Part shown: in pieces, positions 23,687-31,389 of the stretch
Layout of the letters: the number at the start of each line of letters is the position of its first letter
Numbering within the stretch: position 1 is the stretch's first letter
Source of the DNA: Betaproteobacteria bacterium
GTDB lineage: Bacteria; Pseudomonadota; Gammaproteobacteria; Burkholderiales; SG8-41
Assembly (NCBI GenBank): GCA_016192825.1
Contig: JACPTK010000014.1
Span: 1-35,776, forward strand
Length of the DNA stretch: 35,776 nucleotides
Reading direction: 5' to 3'
Notes under the pieces: model-generated
What the model saw: the letters and a program-made list of their open reading frames with translations, nothing else
Told to the model about the DNA's origin: nothing
Databases searched by the model: none
Position numbers and translations under genes: made by a program

Positions 23687-24982
23687 TCACGTGTCCTGCC
23701 GCTGGCGGCAGAGCGTCTCCTGCGTGAACGCGACCGCCACGATCGCCGCGACCAGCCAGGCGAGCATCAGCGCAAATCCGAAGCGATAGGCGGAAAACGC
23801 ATAGACGCGCACGCCCGCCTCGAGGCTGCCGTCCCACGCCCGGTCGAGCACCCAGCCCACCGCCGGCTGCATCAGCATGCCGCCGACCATGTTGCCGGTG
23901 TTGACGACGCCGCCCGTCGTTCCCGCCAGGGCCGACGGCGCCGACTCCTTGGCGTAGGCGTAACCGATCATGATGACGCCCGAGGCAAGGCCGGCCAGCG
24001 CGAGCAGGACGGCGAGGAGTGCCAGCGGCAGACCCGGAACCAGCAGCACCCCGAACCAGCTGACCGTCGCGATCGCCGCCCCCGCTCCGTAGATGCGCTT
24101 GCGCTCCAGCAGCCGGTCTGACAAGGCGCCGAGCAGCGGCCCGCCGATTCCCCACGACATCAGCAACAGCGAGCAGAAACCCGCGGCGGCCGCGGTAGTG
24201 AGGCCGTAGTGAGCGGCGAGGAACGGCACCCCCCACAATCCGCCGAAGGTCAGCACCGGGCCCGACACCGCGCCGTTTATGAAGCAGATGAGGAGCACGT
24301 TGCGGCTGCGCAGCACGCGCGCAAGCCCTCCGAGCATGGAATGCGCCAGCGCGTCGTGGCGTGCAGCCGGCAGGTAGCTTGCATAACCGCGCTCCTCCGG
24401 ATCGTCGCGCACCACCAGCCAGATGGCGACTGCGAGCGCGGCAGTCGCCGCGGCCGTGACCAGTATCACGCCGCGCCAGCCGAACGCGTCGGCAAGCCAG
24501 CGCAGCGGCGCGCCGGCGCTGACCGCGCCGACCATCCCCGTTCCGAGCGCCAGTCCCGCCACGACGGCGAAGCGCGACGGATGGAACCAGTGGGTCGAGA
24601 GCTTCATCATCGCCACGAACGCGACGCCGACCGAGGCGCCGATCAGCAGCCGCCCCGTCCCGACCAGCGCGAACGCGTGCGCCCCGGCGAACAGCAATGC
24701 GCCCGCCGCCGCGCCGACCGCCGCCAGCGCGAGGATGCGCCGCGGCCCGTAGCGATCGACCAGCACGCCGGTCGGGACCTGCATCGCGACATAGCTGTAG
24801 AAGTAGAGCGCCGAGAGATTGCCGAGCGCCGCGGCGGTCAGGTCGAATTCCGCGGCCAGCTCGCGGGTGATGACCGCGGGCGCCACGCGGTGAAAAAAGC
24901 CCACGAAATAGAGCGCGGCGCCCAGGCCCCAGACGGCGAACGCGAGCGACAGCGGCGGCGGATGGCGGTTCGCGGCAGGCAC
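23687..24982 (-). CDS. MFS transporter
   Basis: A 431-residue, twelve-helix major facilitator. The signature between helices 2 and 3 is VPTGVLVDRYGPRRILAL, and helix 5 begins GTGMVGAVSAGAP. The pattern resembles the anion:cation symporter (ACS)/phthalate-type and glucarate-type branches, but the substrate cannot be read from sequence. It starts at GTG 24982 with GAGG seven bases upstream. It stands alone on the minus strand, followed by the small Cys-rich gene; the upstream gap to the next hydrolase gene is filled by heptamer-arm elements. Confidence 0.9.
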   Translation of the reverse strand: MPAANRHPPPLSLAFAVWGLGAALYFVGFFHRVAPAVITRELAAEFDLTAAALGNLSALYFYSYVAMQVPTGVLVDRYGPRRILALAAVGAAAGALLFAGAHAFALVGTGRLLIGASVGVAFVAMMKLSTHWFHPSRFAVVAGLALGTGMVGAVSAGAPLRWLADAFGWRGVILVTAAATAALAVAIWLVVRDDPEERGYASYLPAARHDALAHSMLGGLARVLRSRNVLLICFINGAVSGPVLTFGGLWGVPFLAAHYGLTTAAAAGFCSLLLMSWGIGGPLLGALSDRLLERKRIYGAGAAIATVSWFGVLLVPGLPLALLAVLLALAGLASGVIMIGYAYAKESAPSALAGTTGGVVNTGNMVGGMLMQPAVGWVLDRAWDGSLEAGVRVYAFSAYRFGFALMLAWLVAAIVAVAFTQETLCRQRQDT

Positions 24983-25001
24983 GGCGGGACCTCAGAGAGA
25001 C

Positions 25002-25057
25002 GGGATGAGCGCGATCAAGGCGAAGCCCCGGACTCGATCCGGGGGATGAGTGATGAG
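25002..25057. repeat. Palindromic core with GATGAG arms
   Basis: The 19-bp core CCCCGGACTCGATCCGGGG at 25026-25044 is identical to 32424-32442. It is flanked by GGGATGAG (25002-25009) and GATGAGTGATGAGG (25045-25057). It adjoins element E2. Confidence 0.65.
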
Positions 25058-25070
25058 GAACGCAGTCTCC

Positions 25071-25143
25071 GTGATACGTGACAGGTGACAGGAGCCAGCC
25101 CGCAGCGCGGGAGTCCAATCACCAATCACCAGTCACGAATCAC
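25071..25143. repeat. Heptamer-arm palindromic element E2
   Basis: Left arm GTGATAC, GTGACAG, GTGACAG (25071-25091); core CCCGCAGCGCGGG (25099-25111); right arm CAATCAC, CAATCAC, CAGTCAC, GAATCAC (25116-25143), which is the inverted arm type. It ends at the 3' end of the large alpha/beta hydrolase gene. Confidence 0.78.
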
Positions 25144-25147
25144 GCCT

Positions 25148-26374
25148 TTAGAAATAAGCCTGGCCGGGCTTGATAGGCGGAACCCACTCGCAGCGGCCCC
25201 AGGGGCCATCGCCATTCTCCCGGACGTAGGCAATGCGGCCGCGCTTCGAGGGCACGCGCTTGCCCGAGAACAGGCCCTTCAGCCAGTCCATGACGTAGTC
25301 GTGGCAATCCATTCCGCCCAGGTTGGGGATGCCCCACAGCGGATGGTACTGGTTCTCGATCACCCACAGCTCCTTCGGCACCTTGAGCTCGTGATAGGCC
25401 TCGACCGCGTCCTCCAGGGGACACAGCGGATCGAACTCGCCGGTGACGAGCAGCGCCGGGCATTTGACCTTGCCGAGGTAGCCGCGCACGGTCATGCCGC
25501 TCGCCACCTCCCGGTCGAAGCGCGCCTCGTCGTCGTAGCCCGCCATGTACATGAACATTTGCTTGAAGCGCGGCGAGGACTGCGTGAAGATCGTGTTGTT
25601 CGGGTTGAAGCAGGCGACCGAGCTCACCACCGCGGCGGCGCGGTGGTCGTAGCTCGACAGCCGCAGCGACCAGTAGCTGCCCATGCTGATGCCGTAGATC
25701 GCGATCTTCTTCGCGTCCACCTCGGGCCGCTTCGCGAGGTAGCCGATCACCGCTGCGCCGGCGCGCTCGTAGTTGTCCTTCACCGCGCGGATCTTCTGCA
25801 TGTTGGAGCTGCCCTGCCCCGGCCCGTCCATGGCGAGCACGTGAAAGCCGCGCGAGAGCGCGATGTTGTGATAAGCCTTCGGGAACACCTCCTTGGTCTG
25901 GTCCATGCCCGGCACGTAGATCACGACCGGCGCCCGCCGCCGGTCGGGCAGCAGGTGCAGCAGGCACGAGAGGGTCTTGCCGCCGCCGAACGGCACCTCG
26001 ACGCGCTCGATCGGGTACGGCGCGACCTTCGAGCGGCGGTCCACCATCTCGCTCAACTTCCGGTAAAGCCCGATCTTGACCGGGTGGTCGTCGAAGTAGA
26101 TCGGGTGCTGCGCCATGCGGTAGGCCTCGATGGCGTGATCATAGTGCCAGGTCGCGACGTCGTTGAAACCCATCGCGTGCGCGCGCCTCGCCAGCGCCTC
26201 GTGGCGCGCCGCCGCCTCGCGCCACACCTTGGGCAGCATGCGGTAGTTGCGCGCGCGCTTGCCCGCCGGCACCTCCACGTCGTCGCGCTCGAAGTTCTGC
26301 ACCCGCCCGCGCATGTTCAGCGCGAGATCGAGCATCCATTGCTGGTTGTCGCGTCGGGTCCGGAGCTTGCGCAT
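25148..26374 (-). CDS. FrsA-like alpha/beta hydrolase
   Basis: A 408-residue hydrolase with a ~125-residue helical N-terminal cap, similar in layout to FrsA/DUF1100 and pseudo-oxynicotine hydrolase-type enzymes. The core shows VVIYVPGMDQTKE, the loop MDGPGQG, and the nucleophile elbow YGISMGSYW (S230). LLVTGEFDPLCP supplies the acid, and ENQYHPLWG supplies the likely histidine. The ATG at 26374 has AAGGGA upstream and begins MRKLRTRRDN; the frame extends 12 codons further without support. It stands as a single gene after the BON-like protein. In this family the substrates are esters or C-C bonds of aromatic catabolites; here the substrate is unknown. Confidence 0.88.
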   Translation of the reverse strand: MRKLRTRRDNQQWMLDLALNMRGRVQNFERDDVEVPAGKRARNYRMLPKVWREAAARHEALARRAHAMGFNDVATWHYDHAIEAYRMAQHPIYFDDHPVKIGLYRKLSEMVDRRSKVAPYPIERVEVPFGGGKTLSCLLHLLPDRRRAPVVIYVPGMDQTKEVFPKAYHNIALSRGFHVLAMDGPGQGSSNMQKIRAVKDNYERAGAAVIGYLAKRPEVDAKKIAIYGISMGSYWSLRLSSYDHRAAAVVSSVACFNPNNTIFTQSSPRFKQMFMYMAGYDDEARFDREVASGMTVRGYLGKVKCPALLVTGEFDPLCPLEDAVEAYHELKVPKELWVIENQYHPLWGIPNLGGMDCHDYVMDWLKGLFSGKRVPSKRGRIAYVRENGDGPWGRCEWVPPIKPGQAYF

Positions 26375-26437
26375 TGGCGGTTCCCTTCCAAAATCACTTC
26401 TTCTTGGCAACGATCCTCAGTCGGTTCCTGACGCCCT

Positions 26438-26764
26438 TCACCCCACGTCGATCGTCTTGTCCGTCACCAGGTCGCCGTCGTCGCCCTTCTTGCGAATGAC
26501 GACGAGGTCATTGACGAGCGAGCGGATGCGTTTGTCCTTCCGGATGATTTCCCCGACGAGCGTTTTCGCGTCGTCGGACTTGACCGCCCCGGCGAGCACG
26601 ACGTGCCGGGCAAAGGTAAGGACCGTGACGCCCTTCCACTCGTCCTTGCCGATCTCGCCGGGCTCCGGTACGTAAGGCTTGCCGGCCGGTTGCGCCGCTG
26701 CGACGGTCGCCGCGACGGCAAGGCACCCCGCGACCAGCAGACGCGAAATAACCGTTGGATTCAT
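26438..26764 (-). CDS. BON-like domain periplasmic protein
   Basis: A 108-residue exported protein. The signal peptide covers about 1-25 (LLVAGCLAVAATVAAAQ). Residues about 45-95 read as a BON-like domain: GVTVLTFARHVVLAGAVKS, a helix, then IRSLVNDLVVIR. BON domains bind phospholipid surfaces or help form periplasmic assemblies. The start is uncertain: the ATG at 26764 fits the signal peptide, while 26785 is also in frame. It lies downstream of the exported methyltransferase gene on the same strand, with a repeat element between. Confidence 0.65.
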   Translation of the reverse strand: MNPTVISRLLVAGCLAVAATVAAAQPAGKPYVPEPGEIGKDEWKGVTVLTFARHVVLAGAVKSDDAKTLVGEIIRKDKRIRSLVNDLVVIRKKGDDGDLVTDKTIDVG

Positions 26765-26797
26765 GCCTGCTTTACCAGGGTGCAACGGATGAAAAAC

Positions 26798-26869
26798 GGC
26801 GCGTCAATCCTGACGCGCCGGGCAGCGTCCTCGCCACTTATCACGCATCACGCATCACGCATCACGCAT
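26798..26869. repeat. Hairpin plus CGCATCA heptamer array E8
   Basis: A perfect 9-bp stem GGCGCGTCA/TGACGCGCC with an ATCC loop (26798-26819) is followed by CTTATCA and three CGCATCA units (26837-26864). It sits at the 3' end of the methyltransferase gene. Only one heptamer arm is developed. Confidence 0.7.
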
Positions 26870-26871
26870 TT

Positions 26872-27714
26872 CTAGCCTTTGGCGGTCCGCGTCGCGCTCC
26901 ATTCGCCGGCGCCACCGCCGGATTTGACGGTACCCTGGATGGCGTCGCCGTTCACGCGCCCGGTGTACTGGCTGTCGCCCGCCTTGAAGTTGATCCGGTC
27001 CCCGTACAGGCGGCCTTTCACCGCGGTCTGCCGGCCGCCGGCCGTGAGCGTGCCGGAGAAGTTCTGGAAGTCCTGCTTGAGCTTGAGTTCGCCGTCGGCC
27101 AGCTTCCAGGTGCCCTCCACCTTCGCCGGAACGATCCAGAGATAGGCCGTGCAGTAGGACTGGCAGCCTTCCTTCTCGGTCGCCTTGGCGCTGCGCTCGT
27201 GCTGCCACTCGCCCATCGTGAACGAATTCGACACGATGCGCGTGCCCGGCTTCATGTCCAGGATCTTGGGGCGCAGCTTGATGTTGATGTCGGGCAGCAG
27301 GAACATGGTGATGACCGTCGCCTGCGAGAAATCGGTCTCGAAGAGGTCCGCTTTCATGAACTTCGCCTTGTCGCCGACGCCTTCCTTCGCCGCGTTGCGC
27401 TGCGACAGCGCCACCATGTCGGGGTTGTACTCGATGCCGAGCGCGCGCGCGCCGCGCTTGACGGCGGTGATGACGGTGCGGCCGTCGCCCGATCCGAGGT
27501 CGATCACGTAGTCCCGCGGCGTGACCCTGGCGAGGTTGAGCATCTTGTCCACGAGCGCCTGCGGCGTCGGCACCCAGACCACGTCCTTGCCGGACTGGCC
27601 GACTTCCGGCTGGTACTCCTGGGCAGCCGGCTTGTCCTGGGCATGGCCGGTGAGGCCGAAGGCGGACAGGCATAGCGCCAACAAAGTGAGGCGGGCAATA
27701 CGCGTTGCGTTCAT
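26872..27714 (-). CDS. Exported class I methyltransferase with C-terminal beta domain
   Basis: A 280-residue protein. Residues 1-25 (MNATRIARLTLLALCLSAFG..HAQ) look like a cleavable Sec signal peptide. Residues about 46-170 are a class I SAM-methyltransferase fold with motif I VIDLGSGDGRT (70-80) and the acidic end of strand 2, GIEYNPD. The C-terminal ~90 residues (GTWKLADGELKLKQDFQNFSG... YTGRVNGDAIQGTVKS) form beta-strand repeats resembling a small lipocalin-like or barrel domain. A SAM-dependent enzyme in the periplasm would lack an obvious cofactor supply, so either the signal is not used or the protein only binds ligand. GGAGA lies eight bases before the ATG. Confidence 0.82.
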   Translation of the reverse strand: MNATRIARLTLLALCLSAFGLTGHAQDKPAAQEYQPEVGQSGKDVVWVPTPQALVDKMLNLARVTPRDYVIDLGSGDGRTVITAVKRGARALGIEYNPDMVALSQRNAAKEGVGDKAKFMKADLFETDFSQATVITMFLLPDINIKLRPKILDMKPGTRIVSNSFTMGEWQHERSAKATEKEGCQSYCTAYLWIVPAKVEGTWKLADGELKLKQDFQNFSGTLTAGGRQTAVKGRLYGDRINFKAGDSQYTGRVNGDAIQGTVKSGGGAGEWSATRTAKG

Positions 27715-27806
27715 GCTGATTCTCCGTTCAGGTTATGGGGCCGGGAACTTTGAAATCCGTCCGGCCGATGGTGGGTTTCGCGATGATAACCGATTGCTTG
27801 AAAAGC

Positions 27807-27900
27807 GTGATAAGTGACGAGGGATAAGGGATAAGGTTCCCGCGATCCCGCGGAAGCTGAGCCCTATCCCCTATCCCCTATCACTTATCACTTATCACCC
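27807..27900. repeat. Heptamer-arm palindromic element E3
   Basis: Left arm GTGATAA, GTGACGA, GGGATAA, GGGATAA (27807-27834); core around CCGCGATCCCGCGG (27840-27853); right arm three CCCTATC and two ACTTATC units (27862-27896), complementary in type to the left arm. It is the most symmetrical member of the family. It lies between the methyltransferase start and the Bug pseudogene. Confidence 0.8.
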
Positions 27901-27911
27901 CTGCGGCATTC

Positions 27912-28150
27912 TCACTGCGCTCGAATGCCCGCCTTCTTCACGACTTCCGCCCACTTGGCGATCTCGCTTTTGAATCGTGGCGAGCAGGGTCACCGGCGCG
28001 AAGTCGCGGACCGGGTCGAACGGAACACTGGCGATGTTGACGGTGATCGCGAGCGCAAAGTGCGCCAGCAGCAGCGTGTGGCCGTCGGGCGCCGCCTTGG
28101 CGGCGACATCCCCCGCGATGAAGGCGAAACTGCCTCCGATCGACTCAATA
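27912..28150 (-). pseudogene. Bug receptor pseudogene with internal deletion
   Basis: The minus strand reads GDVAAKAAPDGHTLLLAHFA ... VPFDPVRDFAPVTLLAT, which is the early-middle part of a TctC/Bug protein. It then jumps, with a frame change near 27975, to SEIAKWAEVVKKAGIRAQ and a stop at 27914-27912, which is the family's C-terminus. The N-terminal ~60 residues and the ~150 residues between the two blocks are missing. It abuts the 3' end of the ABC exporter gene. The ancestral gene was probably a further member of the Bug set. Confidence 0.82.
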
Positions 28151-28182
28151 TTACCGAAGCGGGATCAGGCAGTTTCGCCTTC
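28120..28182. repeat. 15-bp perfect inverted repeat across the ABC gene end
   Basis: GAAGGCGAAACTGCC at 28120-28134 is the exact reverse complement of 28168-28182, which encodes the last codons of the ABC exporter (EGETA). The 33-bp loop contains the stop codon. It may serve as a transcription terminator without a T tract, or it may record an inverted duplication at the edge of the Bug pseudogene. Confidence 0.6.
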
Positions 28183-29952
28183 GGCGATGAACTGCAGCCG
28201 CGCCAGGTGCGCGTAGAGCTCGCTCGCTCGCAGCAGCTCGTTGTGCGTGCCGACGGCGTGGACGCGGCCGCGGTCGAGGACGATGATGCGGTCGGCGTTG
28301 CGCACCGTCGCGAGCCGGTGCGCGATGACGAGCGTGGTGCGCCCGCGCGACAGCCGCTCGAGCGCCTGCGCGACCTGGCGCTCGCTCTCGGCGTCGAGCG
28401 AGCTGGTCGCCTCGTCGAGCAGCAGGATCGGCCGGTCGGCGAGGATCGCGCGCGCGATCGAGACGCGCTGGCGCTGCCCGCCGGAGAGCTTGACGCCGCG
28501 CTCGCCGAGATCGGTGTCCAAACCCTGCGGCAGGCGATCGATAAATTCCAGCGCGTGCGCCGCTGCGCACGCTTCCCGCACCGCCTCGAGCGAGGCCTCG
28601 GGACGGCCGAAGCGCACGTTCTCGGTCACGCTCGCCGCGAAGACCACCGGGTCCTGCGGCACCAGCGCGACGGCGCGGCGCAGCTCATGCGGCCCGCAGT
28701 GCCGGATATCGGCGCCGTCGAGCAGGATGCGGCCGGAAGCCGGGTCGTAGAAGCGCAGGATCAGCGCGAAAAGCGTGGACTTGCCCGCGCCCGACGGGCC
28801 CACCAGCGCCACCCGCTCCCCCGGGCTGATGGCGAACGAGACCGGCCCGAGCGCGACCGTCTCCGGCCGGGCGGGGTACGAGAACACGACCTCGTCGAAG
28901 CGGATCGCGCCCGCCACGCGCGGCGGCAGCTTGATCACCGGCGCCTGCGGCGCGAGCGCGGGCGGCGTATCGAGCAGCTCCATCAGCCGCTCGGTCGCGC
29001 CCGCGCCGCGCTGGATCTCGCCCCAGATCTCGGACACCGTGGCCGCGCCGGAGGCGACCAGCGCGGCGTAGAACACGAAGGCCGAGAGCTCGCCCGCGGT
29101 CATCCGCCCGGCGAACACGTCGTGGCCGCCGATCCAGAGGATCACGCCGACGGCGCAGAAGCCGATCAGCATCACCAGCGAGATCAGCCACGCCTTGACG
29201 CGCACGCGGTGCACGCCGGCGGCGTAGGCCGCATCGGTCGCCACGTCGAACCGGCCCCGCGTCAGCGCCTCGTGCACGTACGCCTGCACCGTGCGGATCT
29301 CGTGCAGCGACTCGTCGATGTGCGAGGACACGTCCGCGACCCGGTCCTGGTTGACGCGGGAGAGTCGCCGCACGTTCCGCCCCATCAGCAGGATCGGCAC
29401 CAGGGTCGCCGGCACCCCCAGCACGATCAGCGCCGCGAGCTTGGGGCTGGTGGCGAAGAGCAGCACCAGCGCCCCCAGCATCATCAGGCCGTTCCTCAGG
29501 AACATCGAGAAGCCGAATCCGATCACCTGCCGCAGCTGCTCGCTGTCGTTGGTGAGGCGGGAGGCGATCTCGCCGGTGCGCGCGGAATCGAAGAAGGCGG
29601 GCGTGAGGGTCAGCACGTGGGCAAACACGGACTTCCGCAGGTCCGCGATGACGCGCTCGCCCACGCTCATCATGAGGTAGAAGCGCGTCCAGGTCGCTCC
29701 CGCGAGCACGATCGACACCGTCACGACGGCGGCGAGCGCGGCGTTGAGCAGTCGCGGATCGCGGCTGCCGAAGCCGGCGTCCACGACGTGACGCAGGCCC
29801 TGGCCGAGCACCAGCACGCAGCCGGCGGCGGCGACGAGCGCGGCGAGCGCGCCCGCGATGCGCCAGCGGTAGGGAACCAGGAAGCGACCGAGACGCAGCA
29901 GGTGCGCGAGCTCGCCCTTGGGCGGCGCGACAAACGAGGGGGTCATGGCCAC
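28165..29952 (-). CDS. ABC exporter, MsbA-like (fused permease and ATPase)
   Basis: A 595-residue half-transporter. The N-terminal part (about 25-320) contains six transmembrane helices. The ATPase domain has Walker A GPSGAGKS (385-392), Q-loop VPQDP, signature LSGGQ (489-493), Walker B ILLLDE (509-514) and the switch histidine H545. It belongs to the ABCB/LipidA-exporter-like branch (transmembrane domain followed by ATPase) and acts as a dimer in the inner membrane; lipids or hydrophobic compounds are typical cargo, but none can be deduced here. A GTG at 29952 with AGGA eight bases upstream is preferred; an ATG lies two codons downstream. It stands alone on the minus strand between repeat elements. 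Confidence 0.93.
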   Translation of the reverse strand: MAMTPSFVAPPKGELAHLLRLGRFLVPYRWRIAGALAALVAAAGCVLVLGQGLRHVVDAGFGSRDPRLLNAALAAVVTVSIVLAGATWTRFYLMMSVGERVIADLRKSVFAHVLTLTPAFFDSARTGEIASRLTNDSEQLRQVIGFGFSMFLRNGLMMLGALVLLFATSPKLAALIVLGVPATLVPILLMGRNVRRLSRVNQDRVADVSSHIDESLHEIRTVQAYVHEALTRGRFDVATDAAYAAGVHRVRVKAWLISLVMLIGFCAVGVILWIGGHDVFAGRMTAGELSAFVFYAALVASGAATVSEIWGEIQRGAGATERLMELLDTPPALAPQAPVIKLPPRVAGAIRFDEVVFSYPARPETVALGPVSFAISPGERVALVGPSGAGKSTLFALILRFYDPASGRILLDGADIRHCGPHELRRAVALVPQDPVVFAASVTENVRFGRPEASLEAVREACAAAHALEFIDRLPQGLDTDLGERGVKLSGGQRQRVSIARAILADRPILLLDEATSSLDAESERQVAQALERLSRGRTTLVIAHRLATVRNADRIIVLDRGRVHAVGTHNELLRASELYAHLARLQFIAEGETA

Positions 29953-29970
29953 GCGGCTATCCTAACATCG

Positions 29971-30075
29971 GTGACCGGTGACCCGTGACCGGTGATAAGG
30001 GATAGGGGTAGGAACTTTCATCCGCGCAAGCGCGGGTACCTTATCCCTTATCCCTTATCCCTTGTGACTCATCAC
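29971..30075. repeat. Heptamer-arm palindromic element E4
   Basis: Left arm of five units (GTGACCG, GTGACCC, GTGACCG, GTGATAA, GGGATAG; 29971-30005); core CCGCGCAAGCGCGG (30022-30035); right arm CTTATCC x3, CTTGTGA, CTCATCA (about 30040-30074). The right arm runs into the stop codon of the 58-residue membrane protein gene. Confidence 0.78.
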
Positions 30076-30248
30076 GCCTTTGCATCTTGCGAGGGAACGC
30101 GCAACCGCAGGACCACGAGCGCCGCAATCGCGATCAGCAGGAACGTGACGATGACCAGCATCTGCCAGATCGGTCCGCAGTCGGACAATGCCAGCTTGCC
30201 GCTGGTGCAGGACTGGATGTAGGCGAGGACGATGCTCTGACTGCTCAT
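30072..30248 (-). CDS. Small single-pass membrane protein (58 residues)
   Basis: The minus strand from the ATG at 30248 encodes 58 residues: a soluble start MSSQSIVLAYIQSCTSGKLA, a second cysteine in LSDCGPIW, then one long hydrophobic helix (about 28-47, QMLVIVTFLLIAIAALVVL) and a short basic tail (RLRVPSQDAKA). The composition is that of a genuine membrane protein, and the TGA coincides with the start of element E4. The Shine-Dalgarno is weak (CAGGCAG). I know no family. It lies upstream of the ABC exporter on the same strand and could be associated with it. Confidence 0.6.
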   Translation of the reverse strand: MSSQSIVLAYIQSCTSGKLALSDCGPIWQMLVIVTFLLIAIAALVVLRLRVPSQDAKA

Positions 30249-30392
30249 GACTGCCTGAAATGATAACGAAGGCGATGGCGTTCGGTAAACACGCTGTTAC
30301 TTACGCAGCATCGTTCCATTTTACATGCCGAAATGCGGGACGAGCGGAAAAAAACGGGAAACGAGGGGAAAGGGGGCCGAAACCAAAAAAGC

Positions 30393-30474
30393 GTGACAGG
30401 TGATGGGTGATGGGTGATGGGTGATGGGTGGCTGGCCCGCTGCACGGGAAACTTATCACTTATCACGTATCACG
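30393..30474. repeat. Heptamer-arm palindromic element E5
   Basis: Left arm GTGACAG plus four GTGATGG (30393-30427); core CCCG/CGGG around 30436-30448; right arm CTTATCA, CTTATCA, CGTATCA (30452-30472). Further CCTATCCCGTATCCC follows at about 30486-30500. It lies downstream of the class II aldolase gene. Confidence 0.78.
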
Positions 30475-30511
30475 CTGTTCGACTCCTATCCCGTATCCCG
30501 CTTCTCCGCGC

Positions 30512-31213
30512 CTACTCCCTGGCGCGTTTCTTCCAGAGTTCCCACGGCCGGTCTATGACCCCCTCGTTGGTCCGGCTGGCGTTGGCCGCCTCGTCGTCGT
30601 TCAGGTACGTCACCGGGCCGAGCCGCATGGCTTCGGCCTGCAGGCGCGCGTTGACCTCGGCGTAGATCGCGCGGTAGACCGCCTGCTTGAGCGTGCCGCC
30701 GACCGCCACCGCGCCGTGGCCGCGCATCAACGCGAACGGCGCCCGGCCCAGGCTCCGGGCGAGCGCCGCCCCGAGCTTGCGGTCCCGTATCAGCATGTCG
30801 GTCGCGGGGCCGCCCGCCTCGCGTATCTCGAAGATCGGCGTCGCGCTTCCGAGGAATCCGCCCATGTGGTACACCGGCCGCAGGGATGTGCCGGTGACGC
30901 CGAACGGAATCAGAGCCGGAGAATGGCTGTGCACGACGGCCACGGCGTCGGGCCGCGCGCGGTAGATCTCGCTGTGAATGTAGCGCTCGAGATAGGGCTT
31001 GCGGCCCCGCGGGCTCAGGGCCTCTCCGTCCATGCCGAATTCCATGATGTCCTTCGCCCTCACCGTCGCGGGGGCGATGCTTCTCGCCAGCAGGAAGCGC
31101 TCGGGATTTCTCTCGTCGCGCACGCTGACGTGGCCGAACCCGTCCACCACGCCCTCCTTGAAGAGAATGTGGTTGGCGCTCACCAGATCGTCAATCAGGC
31201 CCTTGAGGCTCAT
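30512..31213 (-). CDS. Class II aldolase/adducin family protein
   Basis: A 233-residue zinc-dependent aldolase or decarboxylase of the fuculose-1-phosphate aldolase (AraD/FucA) fold. Zinc ligands are visible as H95 and H97 in VVHSHS and H166 in MRGHGAV. The N-terminal region GHVSVR matches the phosphate-loop position, and a glutamate lies at E76 or E82. Family members cleave sugar phosphates or act on small hydroxy-acids. AGGAGGG lies just before the ATG at 31213; the frame further upstream enters the promoter region. It is divergent from a Bug receptor gene, so a shared control region and an imported hydroxy-acid substrate are plausible. Confidence 0.88.
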   Translation of the reverse strand: MSLKGLIDDLVSANHILFKEGVVDGFGHVSVRDERNPERFLLARSIAPATVRAKDIMEFGMDGEALSPRGRKPYLERYIHSEIYRARPDAVAVVHSHSPALIPFGVTGTSLRPVYHMGGFLGSATPIFEIREAGGPATDMLIRDRKLGAALARSLGRAPFALMRGHGAVAVGGTLKQAVYRAIYAEVNARLQAEAMRLGPVTYLNDDEAANASRTNEGVIDRPWELWKKRARE

Positions 31214-31271
31214 GCAACGTTCCCTCCTGGAATCACGCCGCGCGTCGGGCGCGACCGCGCCGCGCCGCTCG

Positions 31272-31279
31272 ATTATAAT
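31272..31279. promoter_or_regulatory. Symmetric -10 box between divergent genes
   Basis: ATTATAAT at 31272-31279 contains TATAAT on both strands, in the 176-bp gap between the divergent class II aldolase and Bug genes. On the plus strand it lies about 110 bases before the GTG. No good -35 box is found on either strand, so an activator may be needed. Confidence 0.4.
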
Positions 31280-31389
31280 TGCAGTGTAACCCGGAGCTCC
31301 CGGGACAACCAATCCAGCCGCGCTCCCTGCTTTGTGGTGACCGCACTATTGCGGGGGGCGTGGCGTTGCCAGACGAGGAGGATTCGCAA

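Noticed and set aside
25085..26431. 448-codon plus-strand open frame
   Set aside because: It is antisense to the FrsA-like hydrolase, which has a complete catalytic triad region and a good ribosome binding site.
27807..27900. CRISPR array
   Set aside because: The units are contiguous 7-nt repeats without spacers, in inverted arms around a palindrome, and no cas genes are present.
27925..29988. 687-codon plus-strand open frame
   Set aside because: It is antisense to the ABC exporter, with low-complexity Arg/His/Gln composition and no domain.
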